DNA from: Lactobacillus paragasseri
Lineage (GTDB): Bacteria; Bacillota; Bacilli; Lactobacillales; Lactobacillaceae
DNA: 64,000 bases
Assembly: GCF_003584685.1 (NCBI RefSeq)
Contig: NZ_AP018549.1
Coordinates: 1,178,001-1,242,000, forward strand
Reading direction: 5' to 3'
Each line of letters starts with the position of its first letter. The first letter of the stretch is position 1. Under the pieces are notes generated by a model. That model was not told the DNA's origin. It saw only the letters and a list, made by a program, of their open reading frames with translations, and did no database searches. Below are positions 34,136 through 43,210 of the stretch, piece by piece. The position numbers were made by a program, and so were the translations under genes.

Positions 34136-35910
34136 TATGCTTTTGCCTTCTTTTGTTCTGAATCTTTTTTATGATAACTTCTTCTATTTTGACGCTTTTC
34201 TGAATTATTTTCTTGATTGTTTCGTCTAGCCATTGCACGATGTCTATTTTGGTTAACTTCCATCACAACTGGCAAAACAACCGGACGACGACCTGTTTGC
34301 TTGTAAAGATACTTTTCAACATCATTACGGACATCTTGCTTTAATTCAGTCCAGTCAAATTTCTTATGTTCAAAGTTATTGTTAACTGCTTCTTTGATTA
34401 CATCAGAAGCACCATTCATCAAAGCATGGTTAGCCTTAATGTAAACAAAACCTCTAGTTGAAACACGTGGTTCTGAAATGATTTTCTTTTTCTTTCTATC
34501 GATAGTAACAGCAGCGATAAAGACACCATCATCAGATAAAACTTCACGGTCTCTTAAAACAATGTTACCAACGTCCCCAACACCAGAACCATCAATCATG
34601 ATATCTTCCCCAGGAACAGCATCGGTACGATAGAAGCGACCTTTTTCTAAAGCGTAAGCATCCCCATTATGTGGTAAGAAAATATCTTTCTTATTCATTC
34701 CAGCTTCAATTGCTAAATCTTTATGAATTTCAAGTAAACGGTATTCCCCAATAACTGGAATTAGGAACTTAGGCTTCAATGTATCAATTAGCAATTGCAA
34801 ATCACGACCGGTTGCGTGTCCACTAGTATGCTTATCTCTACCAAGTTCTTTAACCGTACCACCCGCACGGTAAATCATGTCACTTGTCTGAGCAACCATT
34901 GTTTCAACTGAATGAGAAGGAGTAGTAGCGATAAATACCAAGTCACCCTTCTTGATTTTGATCATGCGGTGGCGGTTAGTTGCCATTTTTTGAAGTGACT
35001 TAAGTGGCTCACCCATGCGACCGGTTTCTAAGATCACTAATTCTTTATCAGGAATCTTCTTTAAATCTTTACTATGAACTAACAAGCCTTTAGGGACATT
35101 TAAGTAGCCTAATTTCATGGCAGTGTAGACAATTTTACCTGCATCTCTACCAGTTAAGAAAACGTGTCTTCCAGTTGCTGCTGCTGCTTGAAAAATCTCT
35201 TGGACACGGACAATATTCGATGCTTTAGCTGCCGCAATGATGCGGCCGTTATAGTTTTCAAATATATTAAAAATATACTTTTCAATGCTAGTCTGACGAT
35301 CATTTGGGAAGTTAGCTTCAGCATTAGTTGAATCACTAAGTAATGCTAAAACGCCTTTTTGTGCAATTTCAGACAAGCGTACAAAATCAGTCCGGAAACC
35401 GTCTTTTGCTGATGGATCAAACTTAAAGTCCCCAGTATAAACAATTTCTCCTTCTTTAGTAGAAATATCAATACCTAAAGAATCTGGAATTGAGTGCGTA
35501 GTCTTAAAGAAAGATACATTTGCATTCTTAAATTCAATTTCTGTATCTGCATCAATAACATGGAATAAGTCATTTTTACGACGTCTATTTTCACGTTGGA
35601 CAGCAATCTTAGCTAATTCAATCGTTAATTTTGAACCAAAGACTGGAATATCATAATCTCTTAAGATATATGGCAAAGCACCAATTGAATCAGCATGACC
35701 GTGTGTTAAGAAAATACCGGCAATCTTATCACCATAATCACGGAAGAAATCTAAGTCAGGGATTACGACATCAATTCCAAGTAACGATGAATCAGGATAT
35801 TTTAAACCTGCATCCATAATAAAAATTTCGTCTTCTACTTGAACAGCGTACATATTTTTACCATTTTCACGTGCGCCGCCCAAGATCATTATCTTAATCT
35901 TTTGTGACAT
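34135..35910 (-). CDS. rnjB: RNase J2-like metallo-beta-lactamase ribonuclease
   Basis: 591 aa. MBL and beta-CASP domains of the RNase J family, with THGHADSIG at 69-77, FKFDPSA, LLSDSTNAE and, near the C-terminus, GRRPVVLPVVMEV. The usual metal motif HxHxDH is here H70-x-H72-x-D74-S75: the final His is Ser, a change typical of the weakly active J2 partner. The other RNase J in the window (47583-49262) keeps HxHxDH. The C-terminal tail is rich in Asn, Arg and Lys (about 555-591) and may bind RNA. J1 and J2 usually form a complex for 5' exonucleolytic mRNA decay. The downstream TPR-like gene overlaps by one base. Confidence 0.92.
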   Translation of the reverse strand: MSQKIKIMILGGARENGKNMYAVQVEDEIFIMDAGLKYPDSSLLGIDVVIPDLDFFRDYGDKIAGIFLTHGHADSIGALPYILRDYDIPVFGSKLTIELAKIAVQRENRRRKNDLFHVIDADTEIEFKNANVSFFKTTHSIPDSLGIDISTKEGEIVYTGDFKFDPSAKDGFRTDFVRLSEIAQKGVLALLSDSTNAEANFPNDRQTSIEKYIFNIFENYNGRIIAAAKASNIVRVQEIFQAAAATGRHVFLTGRDAGKIVYTAMKLGYLNVPKGLLVHSKDLKKIPDKELVILETGRMGEPLKSLQKMATNRHRMIKIKKGDLVFIATTPSHSVETMVAQTSDMIYRAGGTVKELGRDKHTSGHATGRDLQLLIDTLKPKFLIPVIGEYRLLEIHKDLAIEAGMNKKDIFLPHNGDAYALEKGRFYRTDAVPGEDIMIDGSGVGDVGNIVLRDREVLSDDGVFIAAVTIDRKKKKIISEPRVSTRGFVYIKANHALMNGASDVIKEAVNNNFEHKKFDWTELKQDVRNDVEKYLYKQTGRRPVVLPVVMEVNQNRHRAMARRNNQENNSEKRQNRRSYHKKDSEQKKAKA

Positions 35911-36015
35911 TTTCTTGCTTCTTTCTATATTTACTTAAATTATTTATGGATCTTAATGATCAAAACGAAGTTAATCTAATTAATTTTACCATATACTTAT
36001 ATGAATTTGAAAGAA

Positions 36016-36049
36016 ACAAAAAAGCTACTCTTTATGACAAAGAGTAGCT
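36016..36049 (-). terminator. Terminator of rpsO
   Basis: AGCTACTCTTT (36023-36033) / AAAGAGTAGCT (36039-36049), with T run on minus at 36016-36023. Confidence 0.93.
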
Positions 36050-36070
36050 GAGGCTTATGAATTATTAAGA

Positions 36071-36340
36071 TTAACGACGTAAACCTAACTTGTTAATTAA
36101 TTCACGGTAACGTTGAATATCCTTGTTCTTCAAGTAACGAAGTAAGTTACGACGGTGACCAATCTTCTTAAGCAAACCAACGTATGAGTGGTGGTCTTGC
36201 TTGTTAGCCTTTAAGTGAGCGTTCAAGTTGTTGATATCACTAGTTAAAAGTGCAATTTGAACTTCTGGAGAACCAGTATCGCCATCGTGACGTGCGTATT
36301 CTTTAATTAATTCATCTTTCTTTTCTTTTGAAATAGCCAT
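36071..36340 (-). CDS. rpsO: Ribosomal protein S15
   Basis: 89 aa, the standard S15 length. [48 protein letters not shown] and the ending [12 protein letters not shown] are textbook. It binds 16S rRNA early in 30S assembly. It is a single-gene unit, with promoter at 36430-36458, a GAGAGG ribosome site 9 nt upstream, and a terminator downstream. The leader contains an inverted repeat that may be the autoregulatory S15-binding element. Confidence 0.98.
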   Translation of the reverse strand: MAISKEKKDELIKEYARHDGDTGSPEVQIALLTSDINNLNAHLKANKQDHHSYVGLLKKIGHRRNLLRYLKNKDIQRYRELINKLGLRR

Positions 36341-36368
36341 TAGAAAATACCTCTCTTTTAAATAATTG

Positions 36369-36414
36369 CCATTAACAACGTTAACCGTCGGCGGCGGGAA
36401 AACAGCGTTAATGG
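36369..36414 (-). promoter_or_regulatory. rpsO leader inverted repeat, candidate S15 autoregulatory element
   Basis: On minus CCATTAACG (36406-36414) pairs with GTTAATGG (36369-36376) around a GC-rich loop (CCCGCCGCCGACGG), unusual in this AT-rich genome. It sits between the rpsO promoter and its ribosome site. S15 represses its own mRNA in several bacteria through such leaders; the assignment here is inferred. Confidence 0.45.
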
Positions 36415-36429
36415 TTCCAACAAATAATA

Positions 36430-36458
36430 ATATTACATTGAAGTTTTTAAAAAAGCAA
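36430..36458 (-). promoter_or_regulatory. rpsO promoter
   Basis: -35 TTGCTT (36453-36458), 17-bp spacer, -10 TAATAT (36430-36435) on minus. Confidence 0.65.
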
Positions 36459-36470
36459 GCCCAAATTACC

Positions 36471-36499
36471 TTGCACCAAAAGCTTCTATTAAGTATAAT
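36471..36499 (+). promoter_or_regulatory. rpsT promoter
   Basis: -35 TTGCAC (36471-36476), 17-bp spacer, -10 TATAAT (36494-36499); back to back with the rpsO promoter. Confidence 0.75.
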
Positions 36500-36533
36500 T
36501 AACGAGTAAATCTATTTTATCGAGGTGATTTTG

Positions 36534-36791
36534 ATGCCACAAATTAAATCAGCAATTAAACGTGTTAAGACTACTGCTACTGCTAACAAGCGCAATGCTG
36601 CTGAATTAAGTAAATTGAGAACTGCTGTAAGAAAATTCAACGAAGCTGTTGAAAATGACGCAAAAGATGTCCTCGATTTAGAAGTTAAAGCTGCACGTGC
36701 TTTAGATAAGGCTGCTTCTAAAGGTCTTATTTCTAAGAACAAGGCTAACCGTGATAAGTCACGCTTATCTAAGAAGGCTGCTAACAAGTAA
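36534..36791 (+). CDS. rpsT: Ribosomal protein S20
   Basis: 85 aa from the ATG at 36534, with GAGGTG at 36522-36527; a GTG start at 36525 would lie on the ribosome site. The sequence [21 protein letters not shown] and the Lys/Arg/Ala-rich helical body are S20. It binds 16S rRNA. It is divergent from rpsO and stands alone with promoter and terminator. A 102-codon antisense frame here is a shadow. Confidence 0.97.
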   Translation: MPQIKSAIKRVKTTATANKRNAAELSKLRTAVRKFNEAVENDAKDVLDLEVKAARALDKAASKGLISKNKANRDKSRLSKKAANK

Positions 36792-36826
36792 TCACTTGCT
36801 TGACACTTTATATTAGACAAAATAAA

Positions 36827-36855
36827 AGCTCGGAGATAATTCTCCGGGCTTTTTT
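36827..36855 (+). terminator. Terminator of rpsT
   Basis: AGCTCGGAGA / TCTCCGGGCT stem with TAAT loop and a TTTTTT run, between the convergent rpsT and holA. Confidence 0.92.
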
Positions 36856-36860
36856 GTCGT

Positions 36861-37850
36861 CTAAATTTTTAGTAAGAAAAGTTTTAAAAACTCATCCCCG
36901 CGATATGTTCCATTTTTATATCCAAAATCAAGTTCAATTGCCTGCTTTAATAGGCTCGCTAACTTGTTCAAAGAAACTTTATTCTCCATAGCTAACTTTA
37001 CCCGATATGGATTTACCTTTAACTCTTTAGTAATTTGATCTTTACTCCAACGCCGATTTTGAAGAACTTTAACGCAAGTCAAAAATTCAATTTGCGACTC
37101 AAAAATAGCTAATAATTGAATCGCACTTGCTCCTTCTCTTAGATGATCATCTAAACGCTGAGTAGCTTCTTGATAATTTTTATTAAAAGCGGCTGTTAAT
37201 ATTTCAAAAATATTTTCCGAAAGAGAGCGATCAATATTTTCATTAATTAGGGTCTCTGTAATTCTTTTATCTTCCCCAACAATATTTTTTAATTTCAAGT
37301 AATTACTTAACGCTGCATCTAAAACTTGATCACTTCTTTGGATTAAAATTTGCAGCGCCATGTTTGTAATTTGGTAGCCTTCTTCCTTGCTAATTGCTTT
37401 AATTACCCCACTCACTTCATAGGGCTTAAGCGCTGTTTCAACAACATTAACATGCTCCAGCAAAAATTTACTGATCTTTTTTCGGCGATCGATTTTTTCA
37501 TAATTAGCTACAAAAGCCACTATATCTTCTAAGTCATCTAAATGTTCAATAATTTTAGTTAATTTTTCAATTTGCTTTTTATACTTTTGCGGGACCTTAG
37601 CCATTAAAAAGAAAGGATTCTTAACAACGACAATTTTCTTAGAACTAAACAAAGAAGACTCTGTTAAAGTAGCCATTAGTTCATCCAACCCATCTTCAAG
37701 GCAATCCACAATTACTTGATCAAGGTCTGTAAATTTCTTTTGATTAAGATAATTACGCACTAAATAATCATTAAAAAAAGAATCTGGTCCCTGGATCAAA
37801 AGATTAGCATTCTTAGGATTAGTCTGTTTAAAAAGAGAGATTAATGTCAT
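36861..37850 (-). CDS. holA: DNA polymerase III delta subunit
   Basis: 329 aa. NANLLIQGPDSFFNDYLVRNYL near the N-terminus and the helical C-terminal domain (AIQLLAIFESQIEFLTCVKVL, NPYRVKLA) match HolA/YqeN. It opens the beta sliding clamp within the clamp loader. Its ATG overlaps the comEC stop by ATGA, the common comEA-comEC-holA arrangement. No odd features. Confidence 0.94.
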   Translation of the reverse strand: MTLISLFKQTNPKNANLLIQGPDSFFNDYLVRNYLNQKKFTDLDQVIVDCLEDGLDELMATLTESSLFSSKKIVVVKNPFFLMAKVPQKYKKQIEKLTKIIEHLDDLEDIVAFVANYEKIDRRKKISKFLLEHVNVVETALKPYEVSGVIKAISKEEGYQITNMALQILIQRSDQVLDAALSNYLKLKNIVGEDKRITETLINENIDRSLSENIFEILTAAFNKNYQEATQRLDDHLREGASAIQLLAIFESQIEFLTCVKVLQNRRWSKDQITKELKVNPYRVKLAMENKVSLNKLASLLKQAIELDFGYKNGTYRGDEFLKLFLLKI

Positions 37851-40129
37851 TTTGTATTTCCTTTATAAAAAGTCGTAATTGTCTCACTGTTAAATGGTGA
37901 GTAATTCCAAGTAATTGTACCACTATCTTGCGTATTTAAGTATGGAATGCTCAGGTCTTTCAATGTTTTTAAAGTTTCCTGATGGGGATGACCAAAGCGA
38001 TTATCTCGTCCTGATGAAATAAAAACAAGTTGCGGATTTAACTGTTTTAAAAAGTCTGGATCACTAGAAGTCTTACTACCATGATGCCCCAGCTTGAAAT
38101 AATCTACTTGTAAATTATAGTGATTTAAAATTTCTTTCTCTCCTTCTCTACCTAAGTCTCCGGTAAAAAGCCAACGTTTATTTGCTAACTTAAAAGTTAA
38201 AGACAGAGAATCTTCATTTTTACCCAAACCAGGTTTAAAAGGATAAACTACATCAAAATTTAAATCTTTAGTTTTAACTTTATCTCCTGCAAGTAAGGGA
38301 ACTAATTGGACATCTTTTAAATGTCCATTTATTTTCCTTCTAAAAGATTGGTTATCTGTTAATCCTTTAGCAAAATATAACTTCTTTACTGGAATTTGAT
38401 CAAGGAGTGCTTTTAAATCACCAATATGATCTGCATCCTGATGACTTAAAAAAACGCCATCCAAATGATCAATTCCTTGAGCATATAAAAATGGAATCGT
38501 AATTCGGTTTAATTGCGGCTCGCTTTTCCTTTTACCAAAATTCAATTTTCCACCGGTATCTATTAAATAAGTCTTTCTGTTCAAAGGCGTAGTAATCAAA
38601 ATGCTATCGCCTTGGCCAACATCAATAAAAGAAATTTGTCCTTTTAAAGGAAAATGAATCAAGCAAAAAATACTAACATATGCTCCAACTATCATCGATC
38701 TTAACTTTAACTTTTGAATCATATGTTTAGGTAAAATAATTAAAAACACTGTCACAACTAATAAAAATATTGTTTGCAGCCAATTGATTTGACCAAAAGT
38801 TACTAAGCCCAATTGCTTATCAGCAATAAAATTAGTTAAATCTGCAAGTCCTTTAAAAATTGGTTCACTTAACTTTACAGTTGCTGGCAAACACCAAAAC
38901 AAAAAAATTACAATAAAGGTCAGTGGTAAGAGAATAAAATTAAAAATTGGAACAATTAAAAAGTTATAAATGACAGTTAAAAAATTAATCCGATAAAAAT
39001 TATGCAATAAAATCGGTGTGATTAACAAATTAAGAGCAAAATTCTGTCTAATTTTCTTAAAGTCTTTACTTATTTCTAAACCCAAAACTAGTAAATAGCT
39101 CAAAATAGCTCCACTGCTTAAAAATAATAAAGGATTAAAAAGTAAATGCGTTAAAACCACTATCCCTAACTTGTCGCCGCTACTAACCATAATTTCCTTT
39201 CTTTTAAAGAAAACACTCCAAAAGTAACTTAAACTTGCACGAACAAACCCAGCCTGAAAATTAGACAATAAGATTTCGATTACTAAAAAAGTAACGCAAA
39301 GTATTGTAACCTCTTCTTCTGTTCTCTTCATCACTGTCCCTAACCATGTAATACCTAAGATATATAAACTCACATGTAAACCGGAGATACTCAGAAGATG
39401 AATAATGCCTAAGTCTCGATAACTATTCAGTAAAACCTTATTATCTGTACTCGGGTTTTGTGCTAACACCATTTCACTAGCAAAAAATCTAGTATATTGG
39501 GGCATTTTTTCAAAATAATTCATCAAAAATTTACGGAGCATATGAACCCAATCAAAAACAACAATATGCTTAGGATAAATTTGATAACTCTCAAGCTTAA
39601 CTCTTTCCCTGATCTTTTTACTGCGATAATATTTTTGATAATCAAATTCACCAGGATTCGTTGCAGGCATAATTGTTTCTACTTTTGCCTTGTAGTTTAC
39701 CAAATAAACGACATGATATTTGTTTAATTCCTTTTCAAAAGACTTATTTGCACTTCCATTGACTAAAACTTTATTCTTCCCTATTTTTCCTTCTCCATAG
39801 AAGAAATTATCACTCACCTTCACTTGATCACTATATATTAGAATCGGCTCTCCAATTTCTAATTCACTTGTTCTTTGATTAATAAAGCATAAAGTTGTAA
39901 TTACTCCTAAAAATATTGCAACTAAATGCCAATATTGCGGAAATTTATAAATTAGCAACAAACAAAAAATAATTAAAAACAATGTAGCAACAATACCTTG
40001 GATAAGGTTACTGGTCTGCAAGATAAGAAAAGTTGCTGAAATACAAACTAAGCCAAGCAATAAATAAAATCCAGTGGCATAGAAACTAGAGTGCCAACTG
40101 ATCTTTGAGCTTTTCAAAAGTTTTTTCAC
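37847..40129 (-). CDS. comEC: ComEC/Rec2 family DNA uptake channel
   Basis: 760 aa from GTG at 40129; a TTG one codon earlier is equally possible, and no ATG is near. An N-terminal DUF4131-type part with helices, the Competence domain (ASEMVLAQ..., HLLSISGLHVSLYILGI, RASLSYFW), and a C-terminal metallo-beta-lactamase domain (FIDVGQGDSILI, SHQDADHIGD, LGHHGSKTS) are present. It forms the membrane channel for single-stranded DNA uptake. It overlaps comEA by 44 bp and holA by ATGA. No truncation is seen, so the uptake gene looks intact. Confidence 0.94.
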   Translation of the reverse strand: MKKLLKSSKISWHSSFYATGFYLLLGLVCISATFLILQTSNLIQGIVATLFLIIFCLLLIYKFPQYWHLVAIFLGVITTLCFINQRTSELEIGEPILIYSDQVKVSDNFFYGEGKIGKNKVLVNGSANKSFEKELNKYHVVYLVNYKAKVETIMPATNPGEFDYQKYYRSKKIRERVKLESYQIYPKHIVVFDWVHMLRKFLMNYFEKMPQYTRFFASEMVLAQNPSTDNKVLLNSYRDLGIIHLLSISGLHVSLYILGITWLGTVMKRTEEEVTILCVTFLVIEILLSNFQAGFVRASLSYFWSVFFKRKEIMVSSGDKLGIVVLTHLLFNPLLFLSSGAILSYLLVLGLEISKDFKKIRQNFALNLLITPILLHNFYRINFLTVIYNFLIVPIFNFILLPLTFIVIFLFWCLPATVKLSEPIFKGLADLTNFIADKQLGLVTFGQINWLQTIFLLVVTVFLIILPKHMIQKLKLRSMIVGAYVSIFCLIHFPLKGQISFIDVGQGDSILITTPLNRKTYLIDTGGKLNFGKRKSEPQLNRITIPFLYAQGIDHLDGVFLSHQDADHIGDLKALLDQIPVKKLYFAKGLTDNQSFRRKINGHLKDVQLVPLLAGDKVKTKDLNFDVVYPFKPGLGKNEDSLSLTFKLANKRWLFTGDLGREGEKEILNHYNLQVDYFKLGHHGSKTSSDPDFLKQLNPQLVFISSGRDNRFGHPHQETLKTLKDLSIPYLNTQDSGTITWNYSPFNSETITTFYKGNTK

Positions 40130-40772
40130 CAATTCCTGTTACCTTGGTCAAATCTTCAATTTGCTTAAAGCCACCATTTTGATCACGATATGCAATGATT
40201 TGTTCTGCCTTCTTTTGACCAACGCCGTTTAACTTTTGTAAGTCCTGCACCGTTGCTGAATTTAAATGAACTTGCTCTGAACTTGAACTAGAAGTATCGG
40301 AAGCGGCAGGATTTTGACTATTTGAAGCTCCATTTCCAGGAAGATTTTCTACTTTTTCACCAATATGCGGGACATAAATTTGATCTTGATCTTTTAATAA
40401 GGCTGCTCGATTAATTGCCCGCGTCTCTGCTTTATCAGTTAAGCCGCCACAAATTCTCAACAAATCGTTTAGTCTAGCCCCATTTTTCAATGTATAGACA
40501 CCACTATGTCTAACAGCTCCAGCAATGTCTACAGTTACTGTGTTTTGCTTTGATGAGCTATTTAAGTTTGATGTAGATTGGGTAGTTTTGTTCTCACTTT
40601 TAGAAAATTCCGTTGACTGGGTCTTATTATTTTCGCTCAAGACCTGGGTGTTATTGACTGCTGGCTGGTTATTTTTCTGAATAAAATATCCTCCACCTAG
40701 GATCAAAACAATAATTCCAATCACCCAAATTTTCTTTTCTATTATGAATTCTTTGATTTTTTCTAAATCCAT
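40086..40772 (-). CDS. comEA: ComEA helix-hairpin-helix competence protein
   Basis: 228 aa from the ATG at 40772, which has GAGGTG about 7 nt upstream; a 19-codon longer frame lacks support and overlaps a terminator. One membrane anchor (about residues 13-31, IWVIGIIVLILGGGYFI), a Ser/Asn/Thr-rich linker, a SLBB-like domain (VDIAGAVRHSGVYTLKNGARL), then a helix-hairpin-helix domain (LNSATVQDLQKLNGVGQKKAEQII, LTKVTGIGEKTFEKLKDQL). It binds DNA on the outer face and passes it to ComEC. A terminator hairpin lies 26 bp upstream. Confidence 0.95.
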   Translation of the reverse strand: MDLEKIKEFIIEKKIWVIGIIVLILGGGYFIQKNNQPAVNNTQVLSENNKTQSTEFSKSENKTTQSTSNLNSSSKQNTVTVDIAGAVRHSGVYTLKNGARLNDLLRICGGLTDKAETRAINRAALLKDQDQIYVPHIGEKVENLPGNGASNSQNPAASDTSSSSSEQVHLNSATVQDLQKLNGVGQKKAEQIIAYRDQNGGFKQIEDLTKVTGIGEKTFEKLKDQLAL

Positions 40773-40797
40773 TTTTATCACCTCATTATTTATTACG

Positions 40798-40826
40798 AAA
40801 AAAAGCAGCAATTTTTTTGCTGCTTT
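40798..40826 (-). terminator. Terminator between the sepM-like gene and comEA
   Basis: On minus AAAGCAGCAA-AAAAA-TTGCTGCTTT with a T7 run (40798-40804). It begins 5 bp after the sepM-like stop and leaves only about 25 bp before the comEA start, so the comE operon would need read-through or a promoter overlapping the hairpin. Confidence 0.85.
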
Positions 40827-40830
40827 CAAT

Positions 40831-41841
40831 TTATTTTTCTAAATAATTTAGTGCATCTTCGAAACGAGCTACGGGCACAATCTTCATCTTAGTATGTATT
40901 TTCTTAGCAGTTCGGACTGCTTCGGCATAATTTGTTTCATTCTTTTTAACAACTTCTGGTTGATCAGTTGGTGCAAAAAAGACTCTCATTCCTTGACGGC
41001 TGGCGGCTATTACCTTTTTATCAACGCCACCAATCATTCCTACCTTACCATCACTATCAATTGTTCCCGTACCAGCTATTTTCTTAGCACTAAGATTCTT
41101 ACCAGTAAACAATTGATAACACTCAAGTGTAAACATTAAACCTGCAGACGGGCCACCAATATCTCCTGCATCAATCTTAACTGCAGGATCAGTTACGACC
41201 TTCGTATGATCTACCAACTGAATACCAATTCCATAACGATTGGTCCCAGATAATTTAACTGTTTTTCCTGAAAAAGTCAGATGCTTCTTTCCTTGAATAA
41301 CTGCTATTTGTACTTTTTTATGCTTTAATGAAGAAACGTATTTTATTAGATCCTGACTAGAAGAAAATTTTCTACCATTTACGCTAACTAGAATATCTCC
41401 AACTTTCAACTTATTCTTAAAAGTTGAATTTTTCATAACTTCCATCACATAAACGCCTAAAAATTCTTGACGATACGGGACTTTTGCTTTCTTAGCTGCG
41501 TAATAGATTGCATTGTTCTGACTAGTTTCCATGTAGTATTGCTGCATTTGATTATATTCAGCACTACTTGATGTCCCCATTAATTCAGTCTTTGAATAAC
41601 GGCTATCTCCTGCCCTAAAGAAACTAGTTAAATAATCAATCATAACCGCAGGACGTTCACTCACAGTGACTAGATAAAAATTAGGATTAGGTTTTCTTGT
41701 ACTTTTAACATACTTACTAATTTGAAAAGCTTCCCCCGGCGCTTCAATATAGTATTGCGTAGGCCATAGACAAAAAACAACTGCTATTAAAAATGCTGCT
41801 ATTCCTAGCAGCCAAAATTTTAATTTTTTATTTTTCTTCAT
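40831..41841 (-). CDS. SepM/YlbL-like PDZ and Lon-type serine protease
   Basis: 336 aa. One N-terminal membrane helix (about 7-25), a PDZ domain (about 120-200, LKVGDILVSVNGRKFSSSQDLI), then a Lon-type protease domain with DIGGPSAGLMFTLE (catalytic Ser) and GTIDSDGKVGMIGGVDKKVIAA (catalytic Lys). In Streptococcus mutans SepM trims the competence pheromone. The gene follows coaD with a 14-bp overlap, as ylbL does in Bacillus. It is extracytoplasmic. A role in competence here is only suggested by the family and the neighbouring comEA. Confidence 0.93.
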   Translation of the reverse strand: MKKNKKLKFWLLGIAAFLIAVVFCLWPTQYYIEAPGEAFQISKYVKSTRKPNPNFYLVTVSERPAVMIDYLTSFFRAGDSRYSKTELMGTSSSAEYNQMQQYYMETSQNNAIYYAAKKAKVPYRQEFLGVYVMEVMKNSTFKNKLKVGDILVSVNGRKFSSSQDLIKYVSSLKHKKVQIAVIQGKKHLTFSGKTVKLSGTNRYGIGIQLVDHTKVVTDPAVKIDAGDIGGPSAGLMFTLECYQLFTGKNLSAKKIAGTGTIDSDGKVGMIGGVDKKVIAASRQGMRVFFAPTDQPEVVKKNETNYAEAVRTAKKIHTKMKIVPVARFEDALNYLEK

Positions 41842-42328
41842 TATTTCGATTCCTCAGCTTTTCTTTCAAAGCAGCTGCCACTGACTTTGGAACTAGAGTT
41901 GAAACATTGCCACCAAAAAATACTGTTTCTTTAATCATACTTGAAGAAATGAAGCTATCTTCTGGACGAGTAAACAATAAAACTGTATTTAATTTTGGAT
42001 CTAAAGTCTTATTAATTCCAGCAATATCACGCTCATAATTAAAATCAGTGGTATTTCTCAATCCTCGAACAATTGCCCCAGCATTAAGCTCATGAGCTAC
42101 TTCAACAGTCAATTCAGCTGGACGAGCAATCACTTCAACATTTTCATCGTTTTCAAAAACTTTTCTAGCCAAATCTAAGCGCTCTTTTTCATCAAAAAGA
42201 TACTTCTTACTTGTATTCGTCATAATTACTACGTACAGTTTTTCAAACATTCTGGCTGCTGCTTCAACCACCTCAACGTGACCATTGGTTATTGGATCGA
42301 AACTCCCAGGGAAAATTGCCTTTGTCAT
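41828..42328 (-). CDS. coaD: Phosphopantetheine adenylyltransferase
   Basis: 166 aa. FPGSFDPITNGH (nucleotidyltransferase HxGH-type motif region), YEVVEAA-like helix, RGLRNTTDFNYE and the C-terminal SSSMIKETV are CoaD hallmarks. It makes dephospho-CoA from phosphopantetheine and ATP. It follows rsmD by 1 bp and overlaps the sepM-like gene by 14 bp, the standard rsmD-coaD-ylbL order. Confidence 0.97.
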   Translation of the reverse strand: MTKAIFPGSFDPITNGHVEVVEAAARMFEKLYVVIMTNTSKKYLFDEKERLDLARKVFENDENVEVIARPAELTVEVAHELNAGAIVRGLRNTTDFNYERDIAGINKTLDPKLNTVLLFTRPEDSFISSSMIKETVFFGGNVSTLVPKSVAAALKEKLRNRNNEEK

Positions 42329-42329
42329 T

Positions 42330-42878
42330 TTACTTCCTCTTGTAAACTTTTACTTTTGTTCTACCTAACTGATGATCCTTAATAATTGAAAAGCCAGAAA
42401 CTTCTGGTAATTCATCATGCTCATCAGTCTCAGCTACAATCAATGCATTATCATTTAATAGATCATTTTCAAGCAATTTAGTCATAATCTTAACAATCTT
42501 TTGCTTAGCATATGGAGGATCAAGAAAAATTAAATCAAACTTTTTCCCTTCCTCGTTTAAAATTTTAATGGCACGATTATCATTACACTTTAGAACTCTA
42601 AATCTATCTTCTTCTTTAGTAAGTTCAACATTTTTCCTAATAATTTGACATGCTTGACCACTAATATCAACTAAAACTGCACTGTCATAACCGCGAGAAA
42701 CAGCTTCAATTCCTAAAGCTCCACTACCAGCATAAAGGTCTAATACTCGCCCACCATCAAAAAATTGCCCCAAGGAGTTAAACAAAGAGCCCTTTACTTT
42801 ATCGCTAGTCGGACGAGTAGCATTACTTTTTAAAGTATGTAAATTACGCTTAGCATATTTTCCTGCAATAATCCTCAA
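42330..42878 (-). CDS. rsmD: 16S rRNA (guanine966-N2)-methyltransferase RsmD
   Basis: 182 aa. MRIIAGKYAKRNLHTL, TRPTSDKVKGSLFNSL, VLDLYAGSGALGIEAVSRG (SAM binding) and DLIFLDPPYAK (catalytic NPPY-type) identify it. It methylates G966 of 16S rRNA. It overlaps ylbG by ATGA and precedes coaD. Confidence 0.96.
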   Translation of the reverse strand: MRIIAGKYAKRNLHTLKSNATRPTSDKVKGSLFNSLGQFFDGGRVLDLYAGSGALGIEAVSRGYDSAVLVDISGQACQIIRKNVELTKEEDRFRVLKCNDNRAIKILNEEGKKFDLIFLDPPYAKQKIVKIMTKLLENDLLNDNALIVAETDEHDELPEVSGFSIIKDHQLGRTKVKVYKRK

Positions 42879-43210
42879 ACTCGTAAATCCTCGTTTTCTT
42901 CTCGTAATTTTTCTGCTTCTTCTTTTAGTTCACGCATCATCTTTTCTTCGTGTTCAGCAGAAAAATCAAGCTTATCGGTTTTTGAAGTTTCTACTGACTG
43001 GACATAATTCTTACTCTTTAATTCAGTAATTACCTTTGAAGCATATTCTGAACTTACATATAGAACTACATACTTATTTTTACGTGAAAAATAGATAATA
43101 TTGCCAAATCGGCGCAACTTGTATTGATCGCTAATTTGATAAAGCCAAACAATTATTTGTGTGCGCGCCGTCATTTTGTTATTTGACTCATCTTTAAAAA
43201 CCAAACTCAA
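42875..43210 (-). CDS. ylbG: YlbG family protein (DUF2129)
   Basis: 111 aa. KMTARTQIIVWLYQISDQYKLRRFGNIIYFSRKNKYVVLYV is typical of the YlbG/UPF0298 family. The C-terminal 30 residues are a charged Glu/Lys coil. It has no membrane segment. Function is unknown. It overlaps ftsW and rsmD by ATGA on both sides, so it is tightly coupled in the operon. Confidence 0.88.
   Translation of the reverse strand: MSLVFKDESNNKMTARTQIIVWLYQISDQYKLRRFGNIIYFSRKNKYVVLYVSSEYASKVITELKSKNYVQSVETSKTDKLDFSAEHEEKMMRELKEEAEKLREENEDLRV

Noticed and set aside
36512..36820. 102-codon minus-strand frame opposite rpsT
   Set aside because: It is a shadow of the S20 gene caused by its codon bias; composition is Ala/Leu/Ser-rich and it has no ribosome site.
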